Origin: Sipunculus nudus
Taxonomy: Eukaryota; Annelida; Sipuncula; Golfingiida; Sipunculidae
Reading direction: 5' to 3'
NCBI GenBank assembly: GCA_026874595.1
Contig: CM049318.1
Span: 259,241 to 323,240 of the forward strand
Length of the DNA stretch: 64,000 nucleotides
Position numbers and translations under genes: made by a program. Below the pieces are notes generated by a model, which was not told the origin of the DNA, did no database searches, and worked only from the letters and a program-made list of their open reading frames with translations. This document shows positions 44,673 to 59,600 of the stretch, piece after piece. Position 1 is the first letter of the stretch. Each line of letters opens with the position of its first letter.

Positions 44673-47600
44673 ATTCATGTTGCCGAAAAGAGCTGTTTGA
44701 TTCAACATTGCAGGGTCAACTGAATCTACGCATATCGGACCAAAAGGCCAAAACAAGCTGCTTGGTAAAATATGAGATCGAAATTCGACCTTCGTATATA
44801 CACCTGATAATACGCATATAATACATTCATTCTGCCGAAAAGAGATGTTCGGGTCAACATGGCAGAATCAACTGAAACTCCGCATATCAGGCCAGTAGGC
44901 CAAAACAAGCTGCTTGGTAAAGTATTAGATCGAAATTCGACCTTCTTATATACAGCTGATAATACGCATATAATACATTCATTCTGCCGAAAAGAGATGT
45001 TCGGGTCAACATGGCAGAATCAACTGAAACTCCGCATATCAGGCAAGTAGGCCAAAACAAGCTGCTTGGTAAAATATGAGATCGAAATTCGAACTTCGTA
45101 AATATACCTGTTTATACGCATACTATACATCAATGCGGCCGAAAAGAGCTGTTCGGGTCAACATTACAGAATCAACTAAAACTCCGCATTTCATGCAAGT
45201 AGGACAAAACACGCTGCTTGGTAAAATATGAGATCGAAATTCGACCTTCATACATTCACCTGATTTTACGCATATTATACATGCATGTTGCCGAAAAGAG
45301 CTGTTCGGGTCAACATTGCAGGGTCAACTGAAACTCCGCATATCCGACCAATAGGCCAAAACAAGCTGCTTGGTAAAATAGGAGATCGAAATTCGAACTT
45401 CGTATATACACCTGTTTATACGCATATTATCCATCAATGCGGCCGAAAAGAACTGTTCGTTTCAACATGGCAGAATTAACTAAAACTCCGCATATCAGGC
45501 GAGTAGGCCAAAACACGCTGCTTGGAAAAATATAGGATCGAAATTCGAACTTCCTATATACACCAGCTTATACGCAGAATATAATTCAATGCTGCCGAAA
45601 AGAACTGTTTGGGTCAACATGCAGAATCACCTGAAACTCCGAATATCAGGCATTAGGCAAAAACACGCTGCTTGGTAAAATATGAGATCGAAATTCGACC
45701 TTCGTTTATACACCTGTTAATACGCATGTTATACATTCATGCTGCGGAAAAGAGCTTTTCAGGTCAAAATTGCAGAATCAACTGAACCTCCGCATATGAG
45801 GCCAGAAGGCCAAAACAAGCTGCTTGGTAAAATATGAGATCGAAATTCGAACTTCGTATATACATCTGTTTACACACATATTATCCATCTATGCGGCTGA
45901 TAAGAGCTGTTCCGGTCCACATGGCAGAATCAACTGAAACTCCGCATATCAGTCCAGTAGGCCGAAACACTCTGCTTGGTAAAATATGAGATCGAAATTC
46001 GAACTTCGTATATACAAGTGTTTATACGCATATTATCCATCAATGCGGCCGAAAAGAACTGTTCGTTTCAACATGGCAGAATTAACTAAAACTCCGCATA
46101 TCAGTCCAGTAGGCCGAAAAACTCTGCTTGGTAAAATATGAGATCGAAATTCGACCTTCACACATTCACCTGATTTTACGCATATTATACATGCATGTTG
46201 CCGAAAAGAGCTGTTCGGGTCAACATTGCAGGGTCAACTGAAACTCCGCATATCCGACCAATAGGCCAAAACAAGCTGCTTGGTAAAATAGGAGATCGAA
46301 ATTCGAACTTCGTATATACACCTGTTTATACGCATATTATCCATCAATGCGGCCGAAAAGAACTGTTCGTTTCAACATGGCAGAATTAACTAAAACTCCG
46401 CATATCAGGCGAGTAGGCCAAAACACGCTGCTTGGAAAAATATAGGATCGAAATTCGAACTTCCTATATACACCAGCTTATACGCAGAATATAATTCAAT
46501 GCTGCCGAAAAGAACTGTTTGGGTCAACATGCAGAATCACCTGAAACTCCGCATATCAGGCATTAGGCAAAAACACGCTGCTTGGTAAAATATGAGATCG
46601 AAATTCGACCTTCGTTTATACACCTGTTAATACGCATGTTATACATTCATGCTGCGGAAAAGAGCTTTTCAGGTCAAAATTGCAGAATCAACTGAACCTC
46701 CGCATATGAGGCCAGAAGGCCAAAACAAGCTGCTTGGTAAAATATGAGATCGAAATTCGAACTTCGTATATACATCTGTTTACACACATATTATCCATCT
46801 ATGCGGCTGATAAGAGCTGTTCCGGTCCACATGGCAGAATCAACTGAAATTCCGCATATCAGTCCAGTAGGCCGAAACACTCTGCTTGGTAAAATATGAG
46901 ATCGAAATTCGAACTTCGTATATACAAGTGTTTATACGCATATTATCCATCAATGCGGCCGAAAAGAACTGTTCGTTTCAACATGGCAGAATTAACTAAA
47001 ACTCCGCATATCAGTCCAGTAGGCCGAAAAACTCTGCTTGGTAAAATATGAGATCGAAATTCGAACTTCGTATATACACCTGTTTATTCGCATATTATCC
47101 ATCAATGCGGCCGAAAAGAACTGTTCGTTTCAACATGGCAGAATTAACTAAAACTCCGCATATCAGTCCAGTAGGCCGAAACACTCTGCTTGGTAAAATA
47201 TGAGATCGAAATTCGAACTTCGTATATACACCTGTTTATATGCATATTATCCATCAATGCGGCCGAAAAGAACTGTTCGTTTCAACATGGCAGAATTAAC
47301 TAAAACTCCGCATATCAGTCCAGTAGGCCGAAAAACTCTGCTTGGTAAAATATGAGATCGAAATTCGAACTTCCTATATACACCAGCTTATACGCAGAAT
47401 ATAATTCAATGCTGCCGAAAAGAACTGTTTGGGTCAAAATGCAGAATCACCTGAAACTCCGCATATCAGGCATTAGGCAAAAACACGCTGCTTGGTAAAA
47501 TATGAGATCGAAATTCGACCTTCGTTTATACACCTGTTAATACGCATGTTATACATTCATGCTGCGGAAAAGAGCTTTTCAGGTCAAAATTGCAGAATCA

Positions 47601-50600
47601 ACTGAACCTCCGCATATGAGGCCAGAAGGCCAAAACAAGCTGCTTGGTAAAATATGAGATCGAAATTCGAACTTCGTATATACATCTGTTTACACACATA
47701 TTATCCATCTATGCGGCTGATAAGAGCTGTTCCGGTCCACATGGCAGAATCAACTGAAATTCCGCATATCAGTCCAGTAGGCCGAAACACTCTGCTTGGT
47801 AAAATATGAGATCGAAATTCGAACTTCGTATATACAAGTGTTTATACGCATATTATCCATCAATGCGGCCGAAAAGAACTGTTCGTTTCAACATGGCAGA
47901 ATTAACTAAAACTCCGCATATCAGTCCAGTAGGCCGAAAAACTCTGCTTGGTAAAATATGAGATCGAAATTCGAACTTCGTATATACACCTGTTTATTCG
48001 CATATTATCCATCAATGCGGCCGAAAAGAACTGTTCGTTTCAACATGGCAGAATTAACTAAAACTCCGCATATCAGTCCAGTAGGCCGAAACACTCTGCT
48101 TGGTAAAATATGAGATCGAAATTCGAACTTCGTATATACACCTGTTTATATGCATATTATCCATCAATGCGGCCGAAAAGAACTGTTCGTTTCAACATGG
48201 CAGAATTAACTAAAACTCCGCATATCAGTCCAGTAGGCCGAAAAACTCTGCTTGGTAAAATATGAGATCGAAATTCGAACTTCGTATATACACCTGTTTA
48301 TACGCATGTTATACATTCATGCTGCGGAAAAGAGCTTTTCAGGTCAAAATTGCAGAATCAACTGAACCTCCGCATATGAGGCCAGAAGGCCAAAACAAGC
48401 TGCTTGGTAAAATATGAGATCGAAATTCGAACTTCGTATATACATCTGTTTACACACATATTATCCATCTATGCGGCTGATAAGAGCTGTTCCGGTCCAC
48501 ATGGCAGAATCAACTGAAACTCCGCATATCCGGCCAGTAAACCAAAACACTCTGCTTGGTAAAATATGAGATCGAAATTCGACCTTCATACATACACCTG
48601 ATAATACGTATATTATACATTCATGTTGCCGAAAAGAGCTGTTTGATTCAACATTGCAGGGTCAACTGAAACTACGCATATCGTACCAATAGGCCAAACA
48701 AGCTGCTTGGTAAAATATGAGATCGAAATTCGACCTTCGTATATACACCTGATAATACGCATATTATTCATTCATTCTGCCGAAAAGAGATGTTCGGGTC
48801 AATATGGCAGAACCAACTGAAACTCCGCATATCAGGCCAGTAGGCCAAAACAAGCTGCTTGGTAAAATATGAGATCGAAATTCGAACTTCGTAAATATAC
48901 CTGTTTATACGCATACTATACATCAATGTGGCGGAAAAGAGCTGTTCTGGTCAACATTGCAAAATCAACTGAAACTCCGCATATCAGGCCAGTAAACCAA
49001 AACACGCTGCTTGGTAAAATATGAGATCGAAATTCGACCTTCATACATACACCTGATAATACGTATATTATACATTCATGTTGCCGAAAAGAAATGTTCG
49101 AGTCAACATTGCAGGGTCAACTGAAACTACGCATATCGGACCAATAGGCCAAAACAAGCTGCTTGGTAAAATATGAGATCAAAATTCGAACTTCCTATAT
49201 ACACCAGCTTATACGCAGAATATAATTCAATGCGGCCGAAAAGAACTGTCTGGGTCAACATGCAGAATCACCTGAAACTCCGCATATCAGCCAGTAGGCC
49301 AAAACAAGCTGCTTGGTAAAGTATTAGATCGAAATTCGACCTTCTTATATACAGCTGATAATACGCATATAATACATTCATTCTGCCGAAAAGAGATGTT
49401 CGGGTCAACATGGCATCAACTGAAACTCCGCATATCAGGCAAGTAGGCCAAAACAAGCTGCTTGGTAAAATACGAGATCGAAATTCGAACTTCGTAAATA
49501 TACCTGTTTATACGCATACTATACATCAATGCGGCCGAAAAGAGCTGTTCTGGTCAACATTACAGAATCAACTAAAACTCCGCATTTCATGCAAGTAGGA
49601 CAAAACACGCTGCTTGGTAAAATATGAGATCGAAATTCGACCTTCATACATTCACCTGATTTTACGCATATTATACATGCATGTTGCCGAAAAGAGCTGT
49701 TCGGGTCAACATTGCAGGGTCAACTGAAACTCCGCATATCGGACCAATAGGCCAAAACAAGCTGCTTGGTAAAATATGAGATCGAAATTCGAACTTCCTA
49801 TATACACCAGCTTATACGCATAATATAATTCAATGCGGCCGAAAAGAACTGTTTGGGTCAACATGCAGAATCACCTGAAACTCCGCATATCAGGCATTAG
49901 GCAAAAACACGCTGCTTGGTAAAATATGAGATCGAAATTCGACCTTCGTATATACACCTGTTAATACGCATGTTATACATTCATGCTGCGGAAAAGAGCT
50001 TTTCGGGTCAAAATTGCAGAATCAGCTGAAACTCCGCATTTCAGGCCAGTAGGCCAGAACAAGCTGCTTGGTAAAATATGAGATGGAAATTTAAACTTCG
50101 TATATACACCTGTTTATACGCATATTATACATCAATGCAGCCGAAAAGAGCTGTGCCGATCATTATGGCAGAATCAACTGAATCTCCGCATATCAGGCCA
50201 AAAGGCCAAAACACGCCGCTTGGAAAAATATGATATCGAAATTCGAAATTCGTATATACACCTTTTTATACGCATATTATACATTCATGCTGCCGAAAAG
50301 GGCTGTTCGGGTCAACATTGCAGAATCAGCTGAAACTCCGAATATCAGACCAGTAGGCTTAAACAAGCTGCTTGGTAAAATATGAGATGGAAATTCGAAC
50401 TTCGTATATACAACTGTTTATACGCATATTATACATCAATGCCTCCGAAAAGAGCTGTTCTTGTCAAAATGGCAGAATCAACCGAAACTCCGCATATCAG
50501 GCCAGTAGGCCAAAACAAGCTGCTTGGTAAAGTATTAGATCGAAATTCGACCTTCGTATATACAGCTGATAATACGCATATAATACATTCATTCTGCCGA

Positions 50601-53600
50601 AAAGAGATGTTCGGGTAAACATGGCAGAATCAACTGAAACTCCGCATATCAGGCAAGTAGGCCAAAACAAGCTGCTTGGTAAAATACGAGATCGAAATTC
50701 GAACTTCGTAAATATACCTGTTTATACGCATACTATACATCAATGCGGCCGAAAAGAGCTGTTCGGGTCAACATTACAGAATCAACTAAAACTCCGCATT
50801 TCAGGCAAGTAGGACAAAACACGCTGCTTGGTAAAATATGAGATCGAAATTCGACCTTCATACATTCACCTGATTTTACGCATATTATACATGCATGTTG
50901 CCGAAAAGAGCTGTTCGGGTCAACATTGCAGGGTCAACTGAAACTCCGCATATCGGACCAATAGGCCAAAACAAGCTGCTTGGTAAAATAGGAGATCGAA
51001 ATTCGAACTTCGTATATACACCTGTTTATACGCATATTATCCATCAATGCGGCCGAAAAGAACTGTTCGTTTCAACATGGCAGAATTAACTAAAACTCCG
51101 CATATCAGGCGAGTAGGCCAAAACACGCTGCTTGGAAAAATATAGGATCGAAATTCGAACTTCCTATATACACCAGCTTATACGCAGAATATAATTCAAT
51201 GCTGCCGAAAAGAACTGTTTGGGTCAACATGCAGAATCACCTGAAACTCCGCATATCAGGCATTAGGCAAAAACACGCTGCTTGGTAAAATATGAGATCG
51301 AAATTCGACCTTCGTATATACACCTGTTAATACGCATGTTATACATTCATGCTGCGGAAAAGAGCTTTTCAGGTCAAAATTGCAGAATCAACTGAAATTC
51401 CGCATATCAAGCCAGTAGGCCAGAACAAGCTGCTTGGTAAAATATGAGATGGAAATTTAAACTTCGTATATACACCTGTTATACCCATATTATACATCAA
51501 TGCTGCCGAAAAGAGCTGTTCGGGTCAACATTGCAGAATCAGCTGAAACTCCGAATATCAGACTTGTAGACTTAAACAAGCTGCTTGGTAAAATATGAGA
51601 TTGAAATACGAACTTCGTATATACACCAGTTCATAAAATATAATACATCAATGCGGCCGAAAAGAGCTGTTCGGGACAACATTACAGAATCAACTAAAAC
51701 TCCGCATTTCAGGCCAGTAGGCCAAAACACGCTGCTTGGTAAAATATGAGATCGAAATTTAAACTTCGTATATACACCTGTTTATACGCATATTATACAT
51801 CAATGCAGCCGAAAAGAGCTGTGCCGATCATTATGGCAGAATCAACTGAATCTCCGCATATCAGGCCAAAAGGCCAAAACACGCCGCTTGGAAAAATATG
51901 ATATCGAAATTCAAACTTCGTATATACACCTTTTTATACGCATATTATACATTCATGCTGCCGAAAAGAGCTGTTCGGGTCGAAATTGCCGAATCAACTG
52001 AAACTCCGCATATCAGGCCAGTAGGCCAAAACAAGTTGCTTGGTAAAATATGAGATGGAAAATTAAACTTGGTATATATAACTGTTTATACGCATATTAT
52101 ACATCAATGCGTCCGAAAAGAGCTGTTCTTGTCAAAATTGCAGAATCAACCGAAACTCCGCATATCAGGCCAGTAGGCCAAAACAAGCTGCTTGGTAAAA
52201 TATGAGATCGAAATTCGACCTTCGTATATACACCTGATAATACGCATATTATACATTCATTCTGCCGAAAAGAGATGTTCGGATCAACATTGCAGAATCA
52301 ACTGAACCTCCGCATATGAGGCCAGAAGGCCAAAACAAGCTGCTTGGTAAAATATGAGATCGAAATTCGAACTTCGTATATACATCTGTTTACACACATA
52401 TTATCCATCAATGCGGCTGATAAGAGCTGTTCCGGTCCACATGGCAGAATCAACTGAAACTCCGCATATCAGGCCAGTAGGACAAAACACGCTGCTTGGT
52501 AAAATATGAGATCGAAATTCGACCTTCATACATTCACCTGATTTTACGCATATTATACATGCATGTTGCCGAAAAGAGCTGTTCGGGTCAACATTGCAGG
52601 GTCAACTGAAACTCCGCATATCGGACCAATAGGCCAAAACAAGCTGCTTGGTAAAATATGAGATCGAAATTCGAACTTCCTATATACACCAGCTTATACG
52701 CATAATATAATTCAATGCGGCCGAAAAGAACTGTTTGGGTCAACATGCAGAATCACCTGACACTCCGCATATCAGGCATTAGGCAAAAACACGCTGCTTG
52801 GTAAAATATGAGATCGAAATTCGACCTTCGTATATACACCTGTTAATACGCATGTTATACATTCATGCTGCGGAAAAGAGCTTTTCGGGTCAAAATTGCA
52901 GAATCAGCTGAAACTCCGCATTTCAGGCCAGTAGGCCAGAACAAGCTGCTTGGTAAAATATGAGATGGAAATTTAAACTTCGTATATACACCTGTTTATA
53001 CGCATATTATACATCAATGCAGCCGAAAAGAGCTGTGCCGATCATTATGGCAGAATCAACTGAATCTCCGCATATCAGGCCAAAAGGCCAAAACACGCCG
53101 CTTGGAAAAATATGATATCGAAATTCGAAATTCGTATATACACCTTTTTATACGCATATTATACATTCATGCTGCCGAAAAGGGCTGTTCGGGTCAACAT
53201 TGCAGAATCAGCTGAAACTCCGAATATCAGACCAGTAGGCTTAAACAAGCTGCTTGGTAAAATATGAGATGGAAATTCGAACTTCGTATATACATCTGTT
53301 TATACGCATATTATACATCAATGCCTCCGAAAAGAGCTGTTCTTGTCAAAATGGCAGAATCAACCGAAACTCCGCATATCAGGCCAGTAGGCCAAAACAA
53401 GCTGCTTGGTAAAGTATTAGATCGAAATTCGACCTTCGTATATACAGCTGATAATACGCATATAATACATTCATTCTGCCGAAAAGAGATGTTCGGGTCA
53501 ACATGGCAGAATCAACTGAAACTCCGCATATCAGGCAAGTAGGCCAAAACAAGCTGCTTGGTAAAATACGAGATCGAAATTCGAACTTCGTAAATATACC

Positions 53601-56600
53601 TGTTTATACGCATACTATACATCAATGCGGCCGAAAAGAGCTGTTCGGGTCAACATTACAGAATCAACTAAAACTCCGCATTTCAGGCAAGTATGACAAA
53701 ACACGCTGCTTGGTAAAATATGAGATCGAAATTCGACCTTCATACATTCACCTGATTTTACGCATATTATACATGCATGTTGCCGAAAAGAGCTGTTCGG
53801 GTCAACATTGCAGGGTCAACTGAAACTCCGAATATCCGACCAATAGGCCAAAACAAGCTGCTTGGTAAAATAGGAGATCGAAATTCGAATTTCGTATGTA
53901 CACCTGTTTATACGCATATTATCCATCAATGCGGCCGAAAAGAACTTTTCGTTTCAACATGGCAGAATTAACTAAAACTCCGCATATCAGGCGAGTAGGC
54001 CAAAACACGCTGCTTGGAAAAATATAGGATCGAAATTCGAACTTCCTATATACACCAGCTTATACGCAGAATATAATTCAATGCTGCCGAAAAGAACTGT
54101 TTGGGTCAACATGCAGAATCACCTGAAACTCCGCATATCAGGCATTAGGCAAAAACACGCTGCTTGGTAAAATATGAGATCGAAATTCGACCTTCGTATA
54201 TACACCTGTTAATACGCATATTATACATTCATGCTGCGGAAAAGAGCTTTTCAGGTCAAAATTGCAGAATCAACTGAAATTCCGCATATCAGGCCAGTAG
54301 GCCAGAACAAGCTGCTTGGTAAAATATGAGATGGAAATTTAAACTTCGTATATACACCTGTTATACGCATATTATACATCAATGCTGCCGAAAAGAGCTG
54401 TTCGGGTCAACATTGCAGAATCAGCTGAAACTCCGAATATCAGATTTGTAGACTTAAACAAGCTGCTTGGTAAAATATGAGATTGAAATACGAACTTCGT
54501 ATATACACCAGTTCATAAAATATAATACATCAATGCGGCCGAAAAGAGCTGTTCGGGACAACATTACAGAATCAACTAAAACTCCGCATTTCAGGCCAGT
54601 AGGCCAAAACACGCTGCTTGGTAAAATATGAGATCGAAATTTAAACTTCGTATATACACCTGTTTATACGCATATTATACATCAATGCAGCCGAGAAGAG
54701 CTGTGCCGATCATTATGGCAGAATCAACTGAATCTCCGCATATCAGGCCAAAAGGCCAAAACACGCCGCTTGGAAAAATATGATATCGAAATTCAAACTT
54801 CGTATATACACCTTTTTATACGCATATTATACATTCATGCTGCGGAAAAGAGCTTTTCGGGTCAAAATTGCAGAATCAACTGAAACTCTGCATATCAGGC
54901 CAGTAGGCCAGAACAAGCTGCTTGGTAAAATATGAGATGGAAATTTAAACTTCGTATATACACCTGTTTATACGCATATTATACATCAATGCAGCCGAAA
55001 AGAGCTGTGCCGATCATTATGGCAGAATCAACTGAATCTCCGCATATCAGGCCAAAAGGCCAAAACACGCCGCTTGGAAAAATATGATATCGAAATTCGA
55101 AATTCGTATATACACCTTTTTATACGCATATTTTACATTCATGCTGCCGAAAAGGGCTGTTCGGGTCAACATTGCAGAATCAGCTGAAACTCCGAATATC
55201 AGACCAGTAGGCTTAAACAAGCTGCTTGGTAAAATATGAGATGGAAATTCGAACTTCGTATATACAACTGTTTATACGCATATTATACATCAATGCCTCC
55301 GAAAAGAGCTGTTCTTGTCAAAATGGCAGAATCAACCGAAACTCCGCATATCAGGCCAGTAGGCCAAAACAAGCTGCTTGGTAAAGTATTAGATCGAAAT
55401 TCGACCTTCTTATATACAGCTGATAATACGCATATATTACATTCATTCTGCCGAAAAGAGATGTTCGGGTCAACATGGCAGAATCAACTGAAACTCCGCA
55501 TATCAGGCAAGTAGGCCAAAACAAGCTGCTTGGTAAAATATGAGATCGAAATTCGAACTTCGTAAATATACCTGTTTATACGCATACTATACATCAATGC
55601 GGCCGAAAAGAGCTGTTCGGGTCAACATTACAGAATCAACTAAAACTCCGCATTTCATGCAAGTAGGACAAAACACGCTGCTTGGTAAAATATGAGATCG
55701 AAATTCGACCTTCATACATTCACCTGATTTTACGCATATTATACATGCATGTTGCCGAAAAGAGCTGTTCGGGTCAACATTGCAGGGTCAACTGAAACTC
55801 CGCATATCGGACCAATAGGCCAAAACAAGCTGCTTGGTAAAATAGGATATCGAAATTCGAACTTCGTATATACACCTGTTTATACGCATATTATCCATCA
55901 ATGCGGCCGAAAAGAACTTTTCGTTTCAACATGGCAGAACTAACTAAAACTCCGCATATCAGGCGAGTAGGCCAAAACACGCTGCTTGGAAAAATATAGG
56001 ATCGAAATTCGAACTTCCTATATACACCAGCTTATACGCAGAATATAATTCAATGCTGCCGAAAAGAACTGTTTGGGTCAACATGCAGAATCACCTGAAA
56101 CTCCGCATATCAGGCATTAGGCAAAAACACGCTGCTTGGTAAAATATGAGATCGAAATTCGACCTTCGTATGTACACCTGTTAATACGCATGTTATACAT
56201 TCATGCTGCGGAAAAGAGCTTTTCAGGTCAAAATTGCAGAATCAACTGAAATTCCGCATATCAGGCCAGTAGGCCAGAACAAGCTGCTTGGTAAAATATG
56301 AGATGGAAATTTAAACTTCGTTTATACACCTGTTATACGCATATTATACATCAATGCTGCCGAAAAGAGCTGTTCGGGTCAACATTGCAGAATCAGCTGA
56401 AACTCCGAATATCAGACTTGTAGACTTAAACAAGCTGCTTGGTAAAATATGAGATTGAAATACGAACTTCGTATATACACCAGTTCATACAAATATAATA
56501 CATCAATGCGGCCGAAAAGAGCTGTTCGGGACAACATTACAGAATCAACTAAAACTCCGCATTTCAGGCCAGAAGGCCAAAACACGCTGCTTGGTAAAAT

Positions 56601-59600
56601 ATGAGATCGAAATTTAAACTTCGTATATACACCTGTTTATACGCATATTATACATCAATGCAGCCGAAAAGAGCTGTGCCGATCATTATGGCAGAATCAA
56701 CTGAATCTCCGCATATCAGGCCAAAAGGCCAAAACACGCCGCTTGGAAAAATATGATATCGAAATTCGAACTTCGTATATACACCTTTTTATACGCATAT
56801 TATACATTCATGCTGCCGAAAAGAGCTGTTCGGGTCGAAATTGAGAATCAACTGAAACTCCGCATATCAGGCCAGTAGGCCAAAACAAGCTGCTTGGTAA
56901 AATATGAGATGGAAAATTAAACTTCGTATATACACCTGTTTATACGCCTATTATACATCAATGCAGCCGAAAAGGGCTGTTCGGGTCAACATTGCAGAAT
57001 CAGCTGAAAATCCGAATATCAGACTAGTAGGCTTAAAAAAGCTGCTTGGTAAAATATGAGATGGAAATTCGAACTTCGTATATATAACTGTTTATACGCA
57101 TATTATAAATCAATGCGTCCGAAAAGAGCTGTTCTTGTCAAAATTGCAGAATCAACCGAAACTCCGCATATCAGGCCAGTAGGCCCAAACAAGCTGCTTG
57201 GTAAAATATGAGATCGAAATTCGACCTTCGTATATACACCTGATAATACGCATATTATACATTCATTCTGCCGAAAAGAGATGTTCGGATCAACATTGCA
57301 GAATCAACTGAACCTCCGCATATGAGGCCAGAAGGCCAAAACAAGCTGCTTGGTAAAATAGGAGATCGAAATTCGAACTTCGTATATACACCTGTTTATA
57401 TGCATATTATCCATCAATGCGGCCGAAAAGAACTGGTCGTTTCAACATGGCAGAATTAACTAAAACTCCGCATATCAGGCGAGTAGGCCAAAACACGCTG
57501 CTTGGAAAAATATAGGATCGAAATTCGAACTTCCTATATACACCAGCTTATACGCAGAATATAATTCAATGCTGCCGAAAAGAACTGTTTGGGTCAACAT
57601 GCAGAATCACCTGAAACTCCGCATATCAGGCATTAGGCAAAAACACGCTGCTTGGTAAAATATGAGATCGAAATTCGACCTTCGTATATACACCTGTTAA
57701 TACGCATGTTATACATTCATGCTGCGGAAAAGAGCTTTTCAGGTCAAAATTGCAGAATCAACTGAACCTCCGCATATGAGGCCAGAAGGCCAAAACAAGC
57801 TGCTTGGTAAAATATGAGATCGAAATTCGAACTTCGTATATACATCTGTTTACACACATATTATCCATCAATGCGGCTGATAAGAGCTGTTCCGGTCCAC
57901 ATGGCAGAATCAACTGAAACTCCGCATATCCGGCCAGTAAACCAACACACTCTGCTTGGTAAAATATGAGATCGAAATTCGACCTTCATACATACACCTG
58001 ATAATACGTATATTATACATTCATGTTGCCGAAAAGAGCTGTTTGATTCAACATTGCAGGGTCAACTGAAACTACGCATATCGTACCAATAGGCCAAACA
58101 AGCTGCTTGGTAAAATATGAGATCGAAATTCGACCTTCGTATATACACCTGATAATACGCATATTATTCATTCATTCTGCCGAAAAGAGATGTTCGGGTC
58201 AATATGGCAGAACCAACTGAAACTCCGCATATCAGGCCAGTAGGCCAAAACAAGCTGCTTGGTAAAATATGAGATCGAAATTCGAACTTCGTAAATATAC
58301 CTGATAATAAGTATATTATACATTCATGTTGCCGAAAAGAAATGTTCGAGTCAACATTGCAGGGTCAACTGAAACTACGCATATCGGACCAATAGGCCAA
58401 AACAAGCTGCTTGGTAAAATATGAGATCGAAATTCGAACTTCCTATATACACCAGCTTATACGCAGAATATAATTCAATGCGGCCGAAAAGAACTGTCTG
58501 GGTCAACATGCAGAATCACCTGAAACTCCGCATATCAGCCAGTAGGCCAAAACAAGCTGCTTGGTAAAGTATTAGATCGAAATTCGACCGTCTTATATAC
58601 AGCTGATAATACGCATATAATACATTCATTCTGCCGAAAAGAGATGTTCGGGTCAACATGGCATCAACTGAAACTCCGCATATCAGGCAAGTAGGCCAAA
58701 ACAAGCTGCTTGGTAAAATACGAGATCGAAATTCGAACTTCGTAAATATACCTGTTTATACGCATACTATACATCAATGCGGCCGAAAAGAGCTGTTCTG
58801 GTCAACATTACAGAATCAACTAAAACTCCGCATTTCATGCAAGTAGGACAAAACACGCTGCTTGGTAAAATATGAGATCGAAATTCGACCTTCATACATT
58901 CACCTGATTTTACGCATATTATACATGCATGTTGCCGAAAAGAGCTGTTCGGGTCAACATTGCAGGGTCAACTGAAACTCCGCATATCGGACCAATAGGC
59001 CAAAACAAGCTGCTTGGTAAAATATGAGATCGAAATTCGAACTTCCTATATACACCAGCTTATACGCATAATATAATTCAATGCGGCCGAAAAGAACTGT
59101 TTGGGTCAACATGCAGAATCATCTGAAACTCCGCATATCAGGCATTAGGCAAAAACACGCTGCTTGGTAAAATATGAGATCGAAATTCGACCTTCGTATA
59201 TACACCTGTTAATACGCATGTTATACATTCATGCTGAGGAAAAGAGCTTTTCGGGTCAAAATCGCAGAATCAGCTGAAACTCCGCATTTCAGGCCAGTAG
59301 GCCAGAACAAGCTGCTTGGTAAAATATGAGATGGAAATTTAAACTTCGTATATACACCTGTTTATACGCATATTATACATCAATGCAGCCGAAAAGAGCT
59401 GTGCCGATCATTATTGCAGAATCAACTGAATCTCCGCATATCAGGCCAAAAGGCCAAAACACGCCGCTTGGAAAAATATGATATCGAAATTCGAAATTCG
59501 TATATACACCTTTTTATACGCATATTATACATTCATGCTGCCGAAAAGGGCTGTTCGGGTCAACATTGCAGAATCAGCTGAAACTCCGAATATCAGACCA

